This document shows, piece after piece, positions 43,094 to 51,679 of a stretch of 64,000 bases of DNA; within the stretch, counting starts at the first letter, position 1; each line of letters opens with the position of its first letter. The position numbers and the translations under genes are program-made. The notes under the pieces were generated by a model, which did not search any database, had not been told where the DNA came from, and saw only the letters and a program-made list of their open reading frames with translations. Source of the stretch: an uncultured delta proteobacterium (lineage in GTDB: Bacteria; Myxococcota_A; Polyangia; Polyangiales; Polyangiaceae); NCBI GenBank assembly GCA_903892415.1, contig CAITIQ010000394.1:1-64000 (forward strand), written 5' to 3'.

Positions 43094-44038
43094 ATGCTTA
43101 TTCGGTTTGGTTTCGCGCGTGCTTGCGCCATCGCGCTTTTGACTCTTTGCCCCGCGGTTGCATTTGCCCAATCGGAGGAAGACCTCGCTCAAGCCAAGCT
43201 GCTTGGCCAGGAGGGTTTGGCGTTTTTCGATAAGGGCGAATACGAGGCAGCGCTGGGGAAGTTAGATGAGGCGGACCGCAAGGCGCGCATTCCTCCGCTC
43301 GGGCTCTACGCAGGTCGAGCGCTCGCTCGGCTCGGTCGCTTACTCGAGGCTCAGGAGCGCTTTGTCCAGGTGACCGCCATTCCTCTTGCGCCCAATTCGC
43401 CCGAGGTTTGGCAACGATCGAAGCTCGACGCCCAGGCCGAGCTCGAGAAGCTGTTGCCGACCATCCCCACCGTCGAAGTGGAGCTTGTGGGTGTGCCCGC
43501 GGACCAACGCAAGACGGTGACCCTAACTGTTGACGGTCGTGAGGTGGAGGTAGTGCTGGGCGGTATTCGGCTCAACCCCGGTGAGCATAGTTTGGTTGCT
43601 TCGTACGCCGGCGACTCCAAGTCGCAGACGGTGAAGCTGGACGTTGGAGCGAAGGAGCGGGTGCGCTTCGACTTTACGAAGGTGCCCCAAGCGGCTGAGC
43701 CGCAGGAGTCGGGGCCCAACGTACTCACCATCGTAGGTGCAGTCGTGGCAAGCGCTGGCGGCGCAGGGCTTGTGGTCTGGGGCGCGACCGGCCTCGCGGC
43801 GATGGGTAAGGCGGACGACTACGGCTGCAATGACGACGGACGTTGCGAGGTGGCGGACGTTTCCGATCTGACGACGCTGCGCACGGTCTCCACGGTCTCG
43901 TTCTATGTGGGTGGCGGCTTGGCGCTCGCCGGTGGTGGGCTCTTGCTCGCGGGGCTGCTCGGCGGAGAGCCATCGAACGAGGTCGCGTTGGTTCCCATCG
44001 TCGGCCCAGGTTTTATCGGTCTATCGGGGAAGTTCTAA
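43094..44038 (+). CDS. Exported protein with TPR-like and PEGA-like regions
   Basis: A 314-residue exported protein, with signal peptide to about VAFAQ. A TPR-like helical region (AKLLGQEGLAFFDKGEYEAALGKLDEA) follows, then a beta domain with a PEGA-like strand pattern (VELVGVPADQRKTVTLTVDGREV, GEHSLVASYAG), and two TM segments near the C-terminus. This composition recurs in myxobacterial proteins encoded beside Ser/Thr kinases. It begins 3 nt after the kinase stop, so it is likely co-translated and could be its partner or target. Confidence 0.7.
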   Translation: MLIRFGFARACAIALLTLCPAVAFAQSEEDLAQAKLLGQEGLAFFDKGEYEAALGKLDEADRKARIPPLGLYAGRALARLGRLLEAQERFVQVTAIPLAPNSPEVWQRSKLDAQAELEKLLPTIPTVEVELVGVPADQRKTVTLTVDGREVEVVLGGIRLNPGEHSLVASYAGDSKSQTVKLDVGAKERVRFDFTKVPQAAEPQESGPNVLTIVGAVVASAGGAGLVVWGATGLAAMGKADDYGCNDDGRCEVADVSDLTTLRTVSTVSFYVGGGLALAGGGLLLAGLLGGEPSNEVALVPIVGPGFIGLSGKF

Positions 44039-44070
44039 TCGCCCGGCGCGGGCCTCGGAGACTCGGAACA

Positions 44071-45681
44071 ATGCTGTTATTGCGGTCGTGCTGGGCTTTC
44101 GTCGGGGTGCTTGCGCTGAGCGCCTGTCTCTTGCCGGACTATCAAGCGACGGGCGGCTCGGGAGCGAGCGGCGCAGCAGGCGGAGTTGGGGGCACGGCCG
44201 GCGCTGGGGCTCTCGGCGGAACTGGTGCAGGCGGCAGTGAAGGCGGGGCAGGGGGCCTGGGCGGCACGGGGGGGATTGGCGGTTCTGGAGGCAACGGCGG
44301 TACCGCTGCGGTTTGCCCGGTCGACTTTGTAAGCGTGCTGGGCGCTGACAATCATATGCGCGCAACCGAAGCCGCCTTCTTGCCGCAGAGCGGTGTGCTC
44401 GCGCTCGCTGGTGACTTCAGCGGCTCGATCAACCTGCTAAACCCGCCCCTGGAGTCGGAATCAGGGGAGTACAATTTTTTCGTGCTTGGATTGGCGCCGA
44501 GCGGCGAGGAAGGCGTTTGGCAGCATCATCTGCATTCGGAGAGTGGCACGTTGGTGGTCCGGCAACTAACGCCGACCGAAGACGGGGGACTCGTCTTCGT
44601 CGCTACGAGCTTCGACCCCATGGTGCTCGATGGCCAAACCTTCGCTATTCCAACGTTCAACTTCAACTCGCTGGTAGTGAAACTGGACGCCAACGGGATG
44701 ATCGACTGGACGTCCCATCTGGTCGGCGACAACAGCGCCGAGGTGAGCGTTGCAAGAGCAAATGGCGGTCGGCTGCTGTTGGGTGGCTACTCTGGCGGCG
44801 CGGTTTCAATGGGCGACACGCCCCTTCAAGCAATGACGGCGAGCACCTTCTTCCTCTACGTGGTTGAGCTGGACCTCGCTTCGGGTGAGGTGGTTGAAAG
44901 CACACTTTGGCCCGGCACTGGTCGGGTCACCGGCGTGGTTGACAAAGCCGACGCGCGCTTTGTTTATGGCCAGTACTTGCTATCGCCGCCTGATTTTGGG
45001 GTAACCGTCAATCCACCGAGCTACGCGAACCAGCAAACGCCCTTCCTGATCAAGTTCGACAAAACGCCACCCATTACGACGCCGAAAGCTCTGGTGTTCG
45101 GCTTCGACGGCCGCAACCATGACGCGCTTTCGATCGAGGAGGCCGACGACGGCTTGTTGGTCTACGCGAAGGTCGACAGCAGCGGGACTGCGGCGAACTT
45201 CAACGGCCGGGCTGGGCTAACGCTGCCCGCCGACCGTTATGCGAGCTTCATCGCCAAGGTGGAGGACGACCTAAGCCTCAGCTGGGTAACCGCCAATGAG
45301 GTGACCGCCTCGTTCAACTTCTCCTTCGACGTTACCTCGCGAACGCCGTACGGCGGGGGTTACCTGTTAGGCCATAACCACGGTCTACCGAACACCACCA
45401 CGTTCCTAAACGGGACTCCCTACGCCAATCCCGCAATTGACTCTTTGCTAATGCACTATTCGGCTGATGGCGTGCTCGACGGCGTAGTGGACTATCCGCC
45501 CATGCCTGTTAACTCAGGCCACTACGCCTATCTGCGCGTTTTGCCCACCGCCTGCGGAGAACTCATCTACGGGCACTTCTACGGTGACCTCACCTGGAAC
45601 GGGACGCTCTACAGCACAACCAACGAACGAACCTTCTTGAACTTCAGCCAGACGCCGATCGCCTTTGACCCCGTGCCGTGA
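44071..45681 (+). CDS. Gly-rich lipoprotein with beta-propeller-like body
   Basis: A 536-residue lipoprotein, with lipobox ALSACLLP and a long Gly/Ala/Ser linker of GGTG-type repeats. The body has repeated strands such as LVVKLDANGMIDWTSHLVG and FLIKFDKTPP, like SBBP/beta-propeller repeats in which phrases of the type KLDANG...W recur. A CGGAG sits 10 nt before ATG 44071. Third in the kinase operon. The longer frame from 43843 overlaps the preceding gene and was rejected. Probably a surface protein. Confidence 0.75.
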   Translation: MLLLRSCWAFVGVLALSACLLPDYQATGGSGASGAAGGVGGTAGAGALGGTGAGGSEGGAGGLGGTGGIGGSGGNGGTAAVCPVDFVSVLGADNHMRATEAAFLPQSGVLALAGDFSGSINLLNPPLESESGEYNFFVLGLAPSGEEGVWQHHLHSESGTLVVRQLTPTEDGGLVFVATSFDPMVLDGQTFAIPTFNFNSLVVKLDANGMIDWTSHLVGDNSAEVSVARANGGRLLLGGYSGGAVSMGDTPLQAMTASTFFLYVVELDLASGEVVESTLWPGTGRVTGVVDKADARFVYGQYLLSPPDFGVTVNPPSYANQQTPFLIKFDKTPPITTPKALVFGFDGRNHDALSIEEADDGLLVYAKVDSSGTAANFNGRAGLTLPADRYASFIAKVEDDLSLSWVTANEVTASFNFSFDVTSRTPYGGGYLLGHNHGLPNTTTFLNGTPYANPAIDSLLMHYSADGVLDGVVDYPPMPVNSGHYAYLRVLPTACGELIYGHFYGDLTWNGTLYSTTNERTFLNFSQTPIAFDPVP

Positions 45682-45709
45682 GCTTGCGCCGGATCCTCGT
45701 CAGCTCGGT

Positions 45710-46165
45710 CTAGTTCAATACGACGATCGCTAGGTTCAACGAGGTGGCGATGCTCACCCACAACAAATAGGGCAGGAACAGCCTCGCCGAAAGCGGGTCG
45801 GCCTTCCACTCGAGACCGATGAAGGCGGCGATGGTGAGCCACATCGCACCGATCACGCCGAGGGCAGGCACTGGCGCCTGAGCGCCAAAGAAGATCGGGG
45901 ACCAGGCGAAGTTCAGCAGCATTTGGAAAGCCCACAAGCCGCGTCGGCCGCCGTACAACCATTTGCGGGCGCCCACCCAGCCGATGGTCAGGTAGAGCAC
46001 CGTCCAAACCGGGCCAAAAGCCCAACTCGGTGGCGTGAACCAGGGCTTCTGCAGGCCCGCATACCATTCGCCGGGGCCGCTCGAAGTGCCGCTCAGAATG
46101 CCGAGCAACAGCACGGCAGGCGGGCCGATGAAGTACGGCAGCCTTTGGCTCAACGGCTGGCTCAA
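45710..46165 (-). CDS. tspO: TspO/MBR family membrane protein
   Basis: A TspO-type protein of about 151 residues with five TM segments, which binds tetrapyrroles and cholesterol-like ligands and in purple bacteria modulates photopigment genes. Family signatures: WYAGLQKPWFTPPSWAFGPVWT (near the first loop), NFAWSPIFFG, and the C-terminal ATSLNLAIV. The frame has no ATG; TTG 46165, overlapping the TGA of the upstream kinase, is my choice, with TTG 46207 as an alternative. Translation is probably coupled to the kinase gene. Confidence 0.88.
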   Translation of the reverse strand: MSQPLSQRLPYFIGPPAVLLLGILSGTSSGPGEWYAGLQKPWFTPPSWAFGPVWTVLYLTIGWVGARKWLYGGRRGLWAFQMLLNFAWSPIFFGAQAPVPALGVIGAMWLTIAAFIGLEWKADPLSARLFLPYLLWVSIATSLNLAIVVLN

Positions 46166-47475
46166 TGGGCTGCCGGGCTCACGCGCCGCTCCACCATGCG
46201 TTCCCAATACGGGCTCAAATCCATGGCCACGTCCAAACGCTTGAGCAGCTGGAACAGCCCACCGAGCTTGCGATGCAGGAACAGCAGCTTGCGCGGTGGC
46301 GGCGAGAAGCGCAGCTTCTCGGTGAAGTTCATCACCACCTCGCGCGAGCGTGTGGCGTAGTCAGCGTCGGCGAAGGCGAAGGGCTGACGGCGGGCCTCGA
46401 AGGGCTCGAGCGAGACGCGCATCATGGCGATGAAGAGCTTGCGTGCCTCGGCGTCTTCACGTGCGTCGAGCAGGCCGTTCTCGATACCGACGTCGAGCAC
46501 GGTGGCGTCATTGCCGCTGGACATGGCGCGCAGCAGCTCCACGTATTGCCGCCGGAAGGCGTCCTCGTAAACGACGGTCGCGCCGAAGTCCAAGAGCACG
46601 ATCTCGCGCGCGCCGTCGCGAATCAAGAAGTTGCCGAAGTTCGGGTCGGTCTGCACCAGGCCCCACTCGAAGAACTCTTTGCAATACAGGTCCAAGAGCG
46701 CCTCGGCCACGCGCTGCTTTTCAGCGCGCGCAGGGCCGCGGGCGATCCACGCGCCGAGCGGAGTTCCGTCTTCCCAAGTCATGGTGAGCACGCGACCGGA
46801 GCTCAGCCGCGGGAAAGATTGCGGCACGATGAAGCGCCCATCCTCAGCTAGCAATTCCCCGAACTTCTCGAGGAATTGCCGCTCCCGCGCGTAGTCGGCC
46901 TCGAGGTGAAGGATGTTCTTGAGCTCCTCGAAGGTGCCCTGCAAATCGATTGGGCGGCGGCTCACGGCGAGCCAGCTCCTGGCGAGCTTGTGCACGAGCT
47001 CGAGATCCGAGTCGATGCTCTCGCGGATACCGGGGTATTGGATCTTCACCGCGACCGGCAGCCCGTGCACGGTGGCGCGGTGCACCTGGCCGATGCTGGC
47101 GCAGGCGGCGGCCTTCTCGTCGAGCGAGCCAAGCTCGGCCAGCCGCTCTTCACCCAGATCCTCCACCAGCACCGCGCGCAGACTCGCGAAGTCGATCGGC
47201 TCGGCTTCGCCCTGCAGCGAGGCCAGGATCTTCTGCGCCTCGGGCGGCAGCAGATCGCTCGCGTCGATCGACAGCAGTTGCCCGGCCTTCATGAAGGCCC
47301 CTTTGAGCCGGCCCAGACTCTCGGCCATCAGCGTGGCTTGGGCGATGCGCGTCGCCATCTCGGTCTGGGCTAGCCGCTCCGCCGACCAGGTGAGCCGCGA
47401 GCTGATCGAGCGCTTGAGTTCATGCCCGGCCACACCAGCCGCCAACGCGAAGACTTCTTTGGATCGTGACCACAT
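46162..47475 (-). CDS. ABC1/UbiB-family atypical protein kinase
   Basis: A 437-residue ADCK/UbiB-like kinase. Motifs: the KxGQ element LKGAFMKAGQLLS (about 58-70), the ATP Lys in VAVKIQYPG, catalytic DPNFGNFLI, and LLDFGATV. The family supports quinone/lipid metabolism, and ATPase activity is linked to ubiquinone biosynthesis. No TM segment at the C-terminus is obvious. GGAG lies 6 nt before the ATG. Operon with tspO, divergent from the MerR-type regulator gene, so these are candidate regulon members. Confidence 0.88.
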   Translation of the reverse strand: MWSRSKEVFALAAGVAGHELKRSISSRLTWSAERLAQTEMATRIAQATLMAESLGRLKGAFMKAGQLLSIDASDLLPPEAQKILASLQGEAEPIDFASLRAVLVEDLGEERLAELGSLDEKAAACASIGQVHRATVHGLPVAVKIQYPGIRESIDSDLELVHKLARSWLAVSRRPIDLQGTFEELKNILHLEADYARERQFLEKFGELLAEDGRFIVPQSFPRLSSGRVLTMTWEDGTPLGAWIARGPARAEKQRVAEALLDLYCKEFFEWGLVQTDPNFGNFLIRDGAREIVLLDFGATVVYEDAFRRQYVELLRAMSSGNDATVLDVGIENGLLDAREDAEARKLFIAMMRVSLEPFEARRQPFAFADADYATRSREVVMNFTEKLRFSPPPRKLLFLHRKLGGLFQLLKRLDVAMDLSPYWERMVERRVSPAAH

Positions 47476-47575
47476 GGGCGGCTCCGTTCAACCGAAGGTT
47501 GCAACCAAAACGTTCAAAACGTTCATTTGGATGTAGCGCTAGCTTTCGGGTTGCGCAATATTGATCGAAAGAAAC
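47476..47575. promoter_or_regulatory. Divergent operator/promoter region with palindromes
   Basis: The 100-bp gap between the ABC1 kinase and the MerR-type gene holds: GGTTGCAACC, a perfect palindrome (47497-47506); two direct copies of AAAACGTTC (47507-47515 and 47516-47524); TAGCGCTA (47534-47541); and TTGCGCAA (47551-47558). These dyads and direct repeats are candidate binding sites for the regulator encoded next door. Confidence 0.5.
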
Positions 47576-48475
47576 GTGAAAGCCCCGAGTATACAACCAT
47601 CCAAAACGGTCAAGGAGTCAGCCCGTTCGGGTTTCTCGCCCGGGGCTGTGGCGCGCGCGCTGGGGGTGAGTGAGTCTTCGCTCAAGCGCTGGTGTGATCA
47701 GGGCCACCTCGAGTTTGCGCTCACCGCCGGCGGTCATCGGCGGCTGCCGGCCTCGGCGGTGCTCGCGTTCGCGCGGGCTCACGGGCATCGGGTGGTCGCG
47801 CCGGCGGAGCTTGGCTTGGTGGAGCCCGCTCACAGCACCGGCGAACTCGATTTGCGTACCCGCTTGATGCGGCTGTTGATCGCCGGCGAGGAGAGCGCTG
47901 TGTCGCAGCTCCTGACCGGTCTTTTGGCGGCTGGTCGCTCGGTGGAGGAGCTTTGTGACGGGCTGATCATGCCGGCTTTGGCCGACCTTGGAGAGGCTTG
48001 GGCCGGCGGTGATCTCGAGATCTACGAAGAGCGTCGCGCCTGTGAGTTGGCGGCGCGCGCGCTGGTCGATCTGAGTCAGTTGGCCCCACGTTTGTCGCGC
48101 CGCGCGGTCAAGGCGGTGGGTGGGACCTTGCTCGGAGATCCGTATGCGTTACCCACGTTGATGGCGGAGGCCACGCTGCGCCATCAAGGGCTAGACGCGC
48201 GTTCGCTGGGGGTCGCGCTGCCGGCCTCGACGCTGGTCGCCGCAGTGCACAACCTCAAGCCCAAGCTGGTCTGGCTCACGGTGGGCGCTGTCGTAGACGA
48301 GCGTGCGTTGGTGAAAGACGTCGAGGCGTTGGAGCAGGCCGTACGCGCGGAGGGCGCTGCTTTGGTGCTGGGGGGGCGCGCCTTGCGCCCAGCGTTGCGT
48401 ACGCAGCTGCCGCACGTGCTCTATTGCGACGGCATGCGCAGTCTCGCGGCCTTTGGTCGCGCGCTCGTGCGCTGA
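47576..48475 (+). CDS. MerR-family regulator with degenerate B12-binding-type domain
   Basis: A 299-residue CarA/CarH/LitR-like transcription factor. Residues 19-67 form a MerR HTH (GAVARALGVSESSLKRW, then GGHRRLP). The 95-175 helical bundle keeps the Trp of the W-x9-EH lid motif but reads W142-x9-ER153 (His to Arg). The Rossmann-like B12 domain reads DPYALP (188-193) where the cobalamin ligand motif DxHxxG should be. So the fold remains but both His are gone. GTG 47576 is preferred; TTG 47561 is possible. It probably represses the divergent ABC1-tspO genes. Confidence 0.85.
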   Translation: MKAPSIQPSKTVKESARSGFSPGAVARALGVSESSLKRWCDQGHLEFALTAGGHRRLPASAVLAFARAHGHRVVAPAELGLVEPAHSTGELDLRTRLMRLLIAGEESAVSQLLTGLLAAGRSVEELCDGLIMPALADLGEAWAGGDLEIYEERRACELAARALVDLSQLAPRLSRRAVKAVGGTLLGDPYALPTLMAEATLRHQGLDARSLGVALPASTLVAAVHNLKPKLVWLTVGAVVDERALVKDVEALEQAVRAEGAALVLGGRALRPALRTQLPHVLYCDGMRSLAAFGRALVR

Positions 48476-48510
48476 AGTTAGCGCGCCGAGGTCGCGTGTC
48501 GAGCCGCCGC

Positions 48511-49713
48511 TCAGAAGCTGACGAGCAGGCCGTGAGAGGCCTGCAGCATAGGCAGCCCGAGCGTGCCCAGCCGTTCGCTGCCCATGTCGATCGTGAGCGT
48601 CGGGAGGAGGAAGGTGGGGGAGAACTCGGCGGTCAACGCGAAGTGCTCGGCCATACGCGCGACCACGCCGACGCTCGGCGCGATCACGAAGCTGCCGAGC
48701 GACTCGGAGCGCGCGCGCCTCGGATCTTCGAGCTCGCCGCTCGCCTGCAAATGCAGGCCGCCCAGCCCGACGGCTGCGGTCAAGTTGAACCACGGTGAGA
48801 GCGGCGCTGTGTAGATGAACTCGGCCAGGAACAGCTCACTCGAAAGCTCGGCCAGGCCGAGCTCGCCTTCGAGCGAGGCGCCCATCATCGGCAGCACGAG
48901 GCTTACCCGAGCCCCCAGCCCGCTGTCGCTGCTGACGAAGGCACGCAGGGCAGGGGCCAGCGCGACGGCGCCGACATCGGGGTGGAGCGCGAGCACGAAG
49001 GAAGCTTCAACGCCGACATTCGAACGCAAGCTGCGCAGATTGCGCGGTGCGACCAGGCGCTCGATCGGTTCGCGGGCTACGTCGCTCGGTGTGCTCGCCG
49101 GCTCGAGCTCGAGCAAGCTCGCGCGCAAGAGCTCCACCGCACGCACCGCGAGCACCGCGGGCGAATCGCCGGCGTCGAGCGGCCGAATGCTCAGCTTGCC
49201 GGTCAAGGTGTCGCTCACCCAGATCTCGGCCCGTGCGCGATCGTCCACGCGCTCGAGGTAGATCCCGGCTTGCGCTTTGCTCGAAGCGACGGCGCGTTCG
49301 AGCGCAACGCGGCTCTCGAGCGCGCCTTTGGTGATGCGCACGACTCTGAAGCCGGCGGCGCGCAGCTCTCCCTCCAAGCGGCTGAGCGACTCTTTGAGAA
49401 AGAGCGACGGCGCCGGCGGCTGCAACAGCACCACCGTTGTGCTCACGACTGCGTTCGACGCCGCTGCGGGCTCGGTCTGCTCTGCGACCGGCTGTTCTGC
49501 GGCCTGCTGCTCGGCGACCGTCTCTTGGGCGAACAAAGCCCGCGTTCCGCCAAAGGCGGATGCAGCAAACAGAACCGAAGTGGACAGAGTCCACGCAGTG
49601 GGCGGAGTCCACGGAGGTCTACGGAGTGCCGAAGGCACGAAGTGAATGACTCGGGCCGTCTTCGAGAAGAACGGCCGAAGGCCCGATTGACCGGTTGACT
49701 TGGCACGAGTCAT
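48511..49713 (-). CDS. Exported beta-rich protein, last gene of ECF operon
   Basis: About 400 residues. After a signal region (hydrophobic stretch ending AFGGTRALFAQE) and an Ala/Glu-rich linker comes a region with alpha/beta character (about 95-210), then C-terminal amphipathic strands (VGVEASFVLAL, LGARVSLVLPMMG, ending HGLLVSF with terminal Phe) typical of outer-membrane barrels. The true start is unclear: ATG 49713 and GTG 49638 are both possible, and 49580-49640 holds 18-bp repeats and small GC hairpins. It lies just after the FecR-like gene. Confidence 0.6.
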   Translation of the reverse strand: MTRAKSTGQSGLRPFFSKTARVIHFVPSALRRPPWTPPTAWTLSTSVLFAASAFGGTRALFAQETVAEQQAAEQPVAEQTEPAAASNAVVSTTVVLLQPPAPSLFLKESLSRLEGELRAAGFRVVRITKGALESRVALERAVASSKAQAGIYLERVDDRARAEIWVSDTLTGKLSIRPLDAGDSPAVLAVRAVELLRASLLELEPASTPSDVAREPIERLVAPRNLRSLRSNVGVEASFVLALHPDVGAVALAPALRAFVSSDSGLGARVSLVLPMMGASLEGELGLAELSSELFLAEFIYTAPLSPWFNLTAAVGLGGLHLQASGELEDPRRARSESLGSFVIAPSVGVVARMAEHFALTAEFSPTFLLPTLTIDMGSERLGTLGLPMLQASHGLLVSF

Positions 49714-49756
49714 TGCGAGCGTGCCGAGCGCGACGCCGAGCAGCGGGCTCCACCGA

Positions 49757-51016
49757 CTACTGCGCTGAGGTCTGCCCCACGATCGATCGTGCAACGTCCG
49801 CGTATGCTCCTTTGGGATGGCTCGCAAGATAGCGATCGGCCAGCTGCTTCGCCCGCGATTTGTTGCGTTTGTTCTCGATCAGCATGCTGCGTCCGAGCGC
49901 CTCGGCCGAGAACGGTGAGCCTTCGGCGAGCGCCGCTTCATAGAGGCCGAGCGCCTCGCTCGCGCGGCCACCGTCTTCGGCCATGCGGCCGAGCAAGAAG
50001 GCCGCCGACGCAGCTGATTTGGTGCCGGCGAAACGAGAACGAACCGCGCGCAACGTGGCTGCGGTCAGCGCCGGTCTGGCGCCATAGCGAGCTGCATCGG
50101 CGAGCATCATCAGGTCACCGATCGACGCGCTCGCGAGCACGCTGCTCTCGCCGCGGGCGTCCACTTCCTCGAGCACCTTCTCGTAGTCCCCCGCGGCCAC
50201 GTGCTCGGCCCAGGAGCGCGCTCGCGCGCTCGCGCTAGGTACGCTCGCCGACGACCGCCCGCTGCCGGATGACGCCGACGATGAGGGCGCCAGCGCCTCG
50301 GCGCGCGGCTCGACGTTGGTTGCATTGCTCGCGCTGACGTTGGCCTTATCGCTCAGCCGGTCGCTCAGCCGTACCTCCTCCGGAGCGAGCTCCAGGCGTT
50401 GGCCTGCGCGCAAAACAAAGCCGCTCTCGAGCCGTGGACCAAGCACGTTGACTTCACCCTCCTTCATCGACAAGACGGCCGCTCCGCGCTCGGGATCCCA
50501 GCTCAAATCGAAAGCAGTCCCCACCACCAGTACGCGATACGGGCCCGCTTCGAAGATGTAGTCGGCGCCGCCCTCGGTGGCCGCGACCTCGACCTCGATG
50601 CGGCCCTTCTCGAGCTGGATGCTGGCGCCGCGCGCGCGTTGTTGGCCTACTCGCAGGCGCGTCAGCGGCTCGAGTTTGATTGCGCTGCCGTCTTCGAATT
50701 GGATGTGCGCGCCATTCGAAGCAGAGGCCTGCACAAAGCCGCTCTCGGCTACAGCGGCGCCGCTGACGTCATAGCCGACGACGCTGCGCGGCCATGCGAA
50801 CCAGCCGATCACCGTGAGCAGCGCCGCTGCGACCACCGGCAAGGCGAGCGACCAGCGTAACCCTGGTTGGGGCGCTGCTTGCACCTTCGCCAACAGAGTT
50901 GCTCGACCGCGCTCGAGGTCGCCGGGCTCGGGCGCCTGCTCGCCCACGCGTTCGGCCAAGCGACCGAGCCGAGCGATCACCTCACCATCCCGCAGCTTTT
51001 GCGAAAGCTCGCTCAT
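49757..51016 (-). CDS. FecR-domain anti-sigma-like membrane protein with TPR-like tail
   Basis: A 419-residue membrane protein: about 50 cytosolic residues, one TM segment (about 55-75, LALPVVAAALLTVIGWFAW), a periplasmic FecR domain (about 85-200; ASNGAHIQFEDGSAIKLEPLTRL and VVGTAFDLSWD), a Ser-rich linker, and a helical TPR-like C-terminal region. FecR proteins pass a periplasmic signal to their ECF sigma factor. The ATG overlaps the sigma-factor stop by 4 bp, supporting such partnership, though the short N-terminus may not bind sigma in the usual way. Confidence 0.82.
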   Translation of the reverse strand: MSELSQKLRDGEVIARLGRLAERVGEQAPEPGDLERGRATLLAKVQAAPQPGLRWSLALPVVAAALLTVIGWFAWPRSVVGYDVSGAAVAESGFVQASASNGAHIQFEDGSAIKLEPLTRLRVGQQRARGASIQLEKGRIEVEVAATEGGADYIFEAGPYRVLVVGTAFDLSWDPERGAAVLSMKEGEVNVLGPRLESGFVLRAGQRLELAPEEVRLSDRLSDKANVSASNATNVEPRAEALAPSSSASSGSGRSSASVPSASARARSWAEHVAAGDYEKVLEEVDARGESSVLASASIGDLMMLADAARYGARPALTAATLRAVRSRFAGTKSAASAAFLLGRMAEDGGRASEALGLYEAALAEGSPFSAEALGRSMLIENKRNKSRAKQLADRYLASHPKGAYADVARSIVGQTSAQ

Positions 51017-51672
51017 GGCGCCTCCTGCTCGAGCAGGCCCATCAATGCTGCATCGTTGCGTGCAAATAGCAGCACGCGTTGCTGCGCTTTGCTCAGCTTG
51101 CGTTTGACGCCGGCCAAGGAAACATCGAGCGCCGTGGCGATCTCGGTGAGTTCGAGCCCTTGGGCATGGCGCAAGAGGAAGACCATGCGCGCTTCGGGGC
51201 CGAGCTTGTCGAGCACGCCGTAGAGCCGCGCGAGCGCCTGGCGGGCTTCGTAGTCCACGTCATCGGCGAAGACCTCGGGCAGCTCCTCTCCGCGAAAGGA
51301 GAGCCAGCGTTTGATGCGCTGTCGCCGTAGCTCGCCGTGGGCCACGCGCACGGTGATGCCGGTGATGAAGCTCTGCAGCGCCGAAGGATCCCGCAGGGTT
51401 GGGGCGCGCTTCCACAACGTAAGGAAAACCTCCTGCATGAGGTCCTCGAGCTCGGGCGTGGTGCCCAGCGTCTTACACAAAAGCCCGCGCACCAAAAGCG
51501 CGTAGCGATCCCAGGCTTGCGCCGCAGCGCGCGGCTCGCGATCACGCAGCGCGAGCGCAAGTTCGTACGCTGCTTGTTCCCGGCGAGCCGTGCTCTCCGC
51601 TTCGGCGGAGGGGCTTGCGACAAGGCGCAGGCCCCTCGTAACGCTCGAACGCTGGTTTGCCGGCTCCTTCAC
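51013..51672 (-). CDS. ECF-type RNA polymerase sigma factor
   Basis: A 219-residue alternative sigma factor. Region 2 is seen as PELEDLMQEVFLTLWKRAP and LQSFITGITVRVAHGELRRQR; region 4 as LGPEARMVFLLRHAQGLEL and the HTH EIATALDVSLAGVKRKLSKAQ. It directs RNA polymerase to a small regulon, here probably including its own operon. GTG 51672 is 7 nt after the stop of the preceding gene; the longer frame to 51873 overlaps it and was not used. No Shine-Dalgarno is visible. Confidence 0.9.
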   Translation of the reverse strand: MKEPANQRSSVTRGLRLVASPSAEAESTARREQAAYELALALRDREPRAAAQAWDRYALLVRGLLCKTLGTTPELEDLMQEVFLTLWKRAPTLRDPSALQSFITGITVRVAHGELRRQRIKRWLSFRGEELPEVFADDVDYEARQALARLYGVLDKLGPEARMVFLLRHAQGLELTEIATALDVSLAGVKRKLSKAQQRVLLFARNDAALMGLLEQEAP

Positions 51673-51679
51673 GTGCGGC

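Noticed and set aside
49700..49716. TTGGCACGAGTCATTGC, a second sigma-54-like element
   Set aside because: The spacing is one base too long and it points away from any downstream plus-strand gene.
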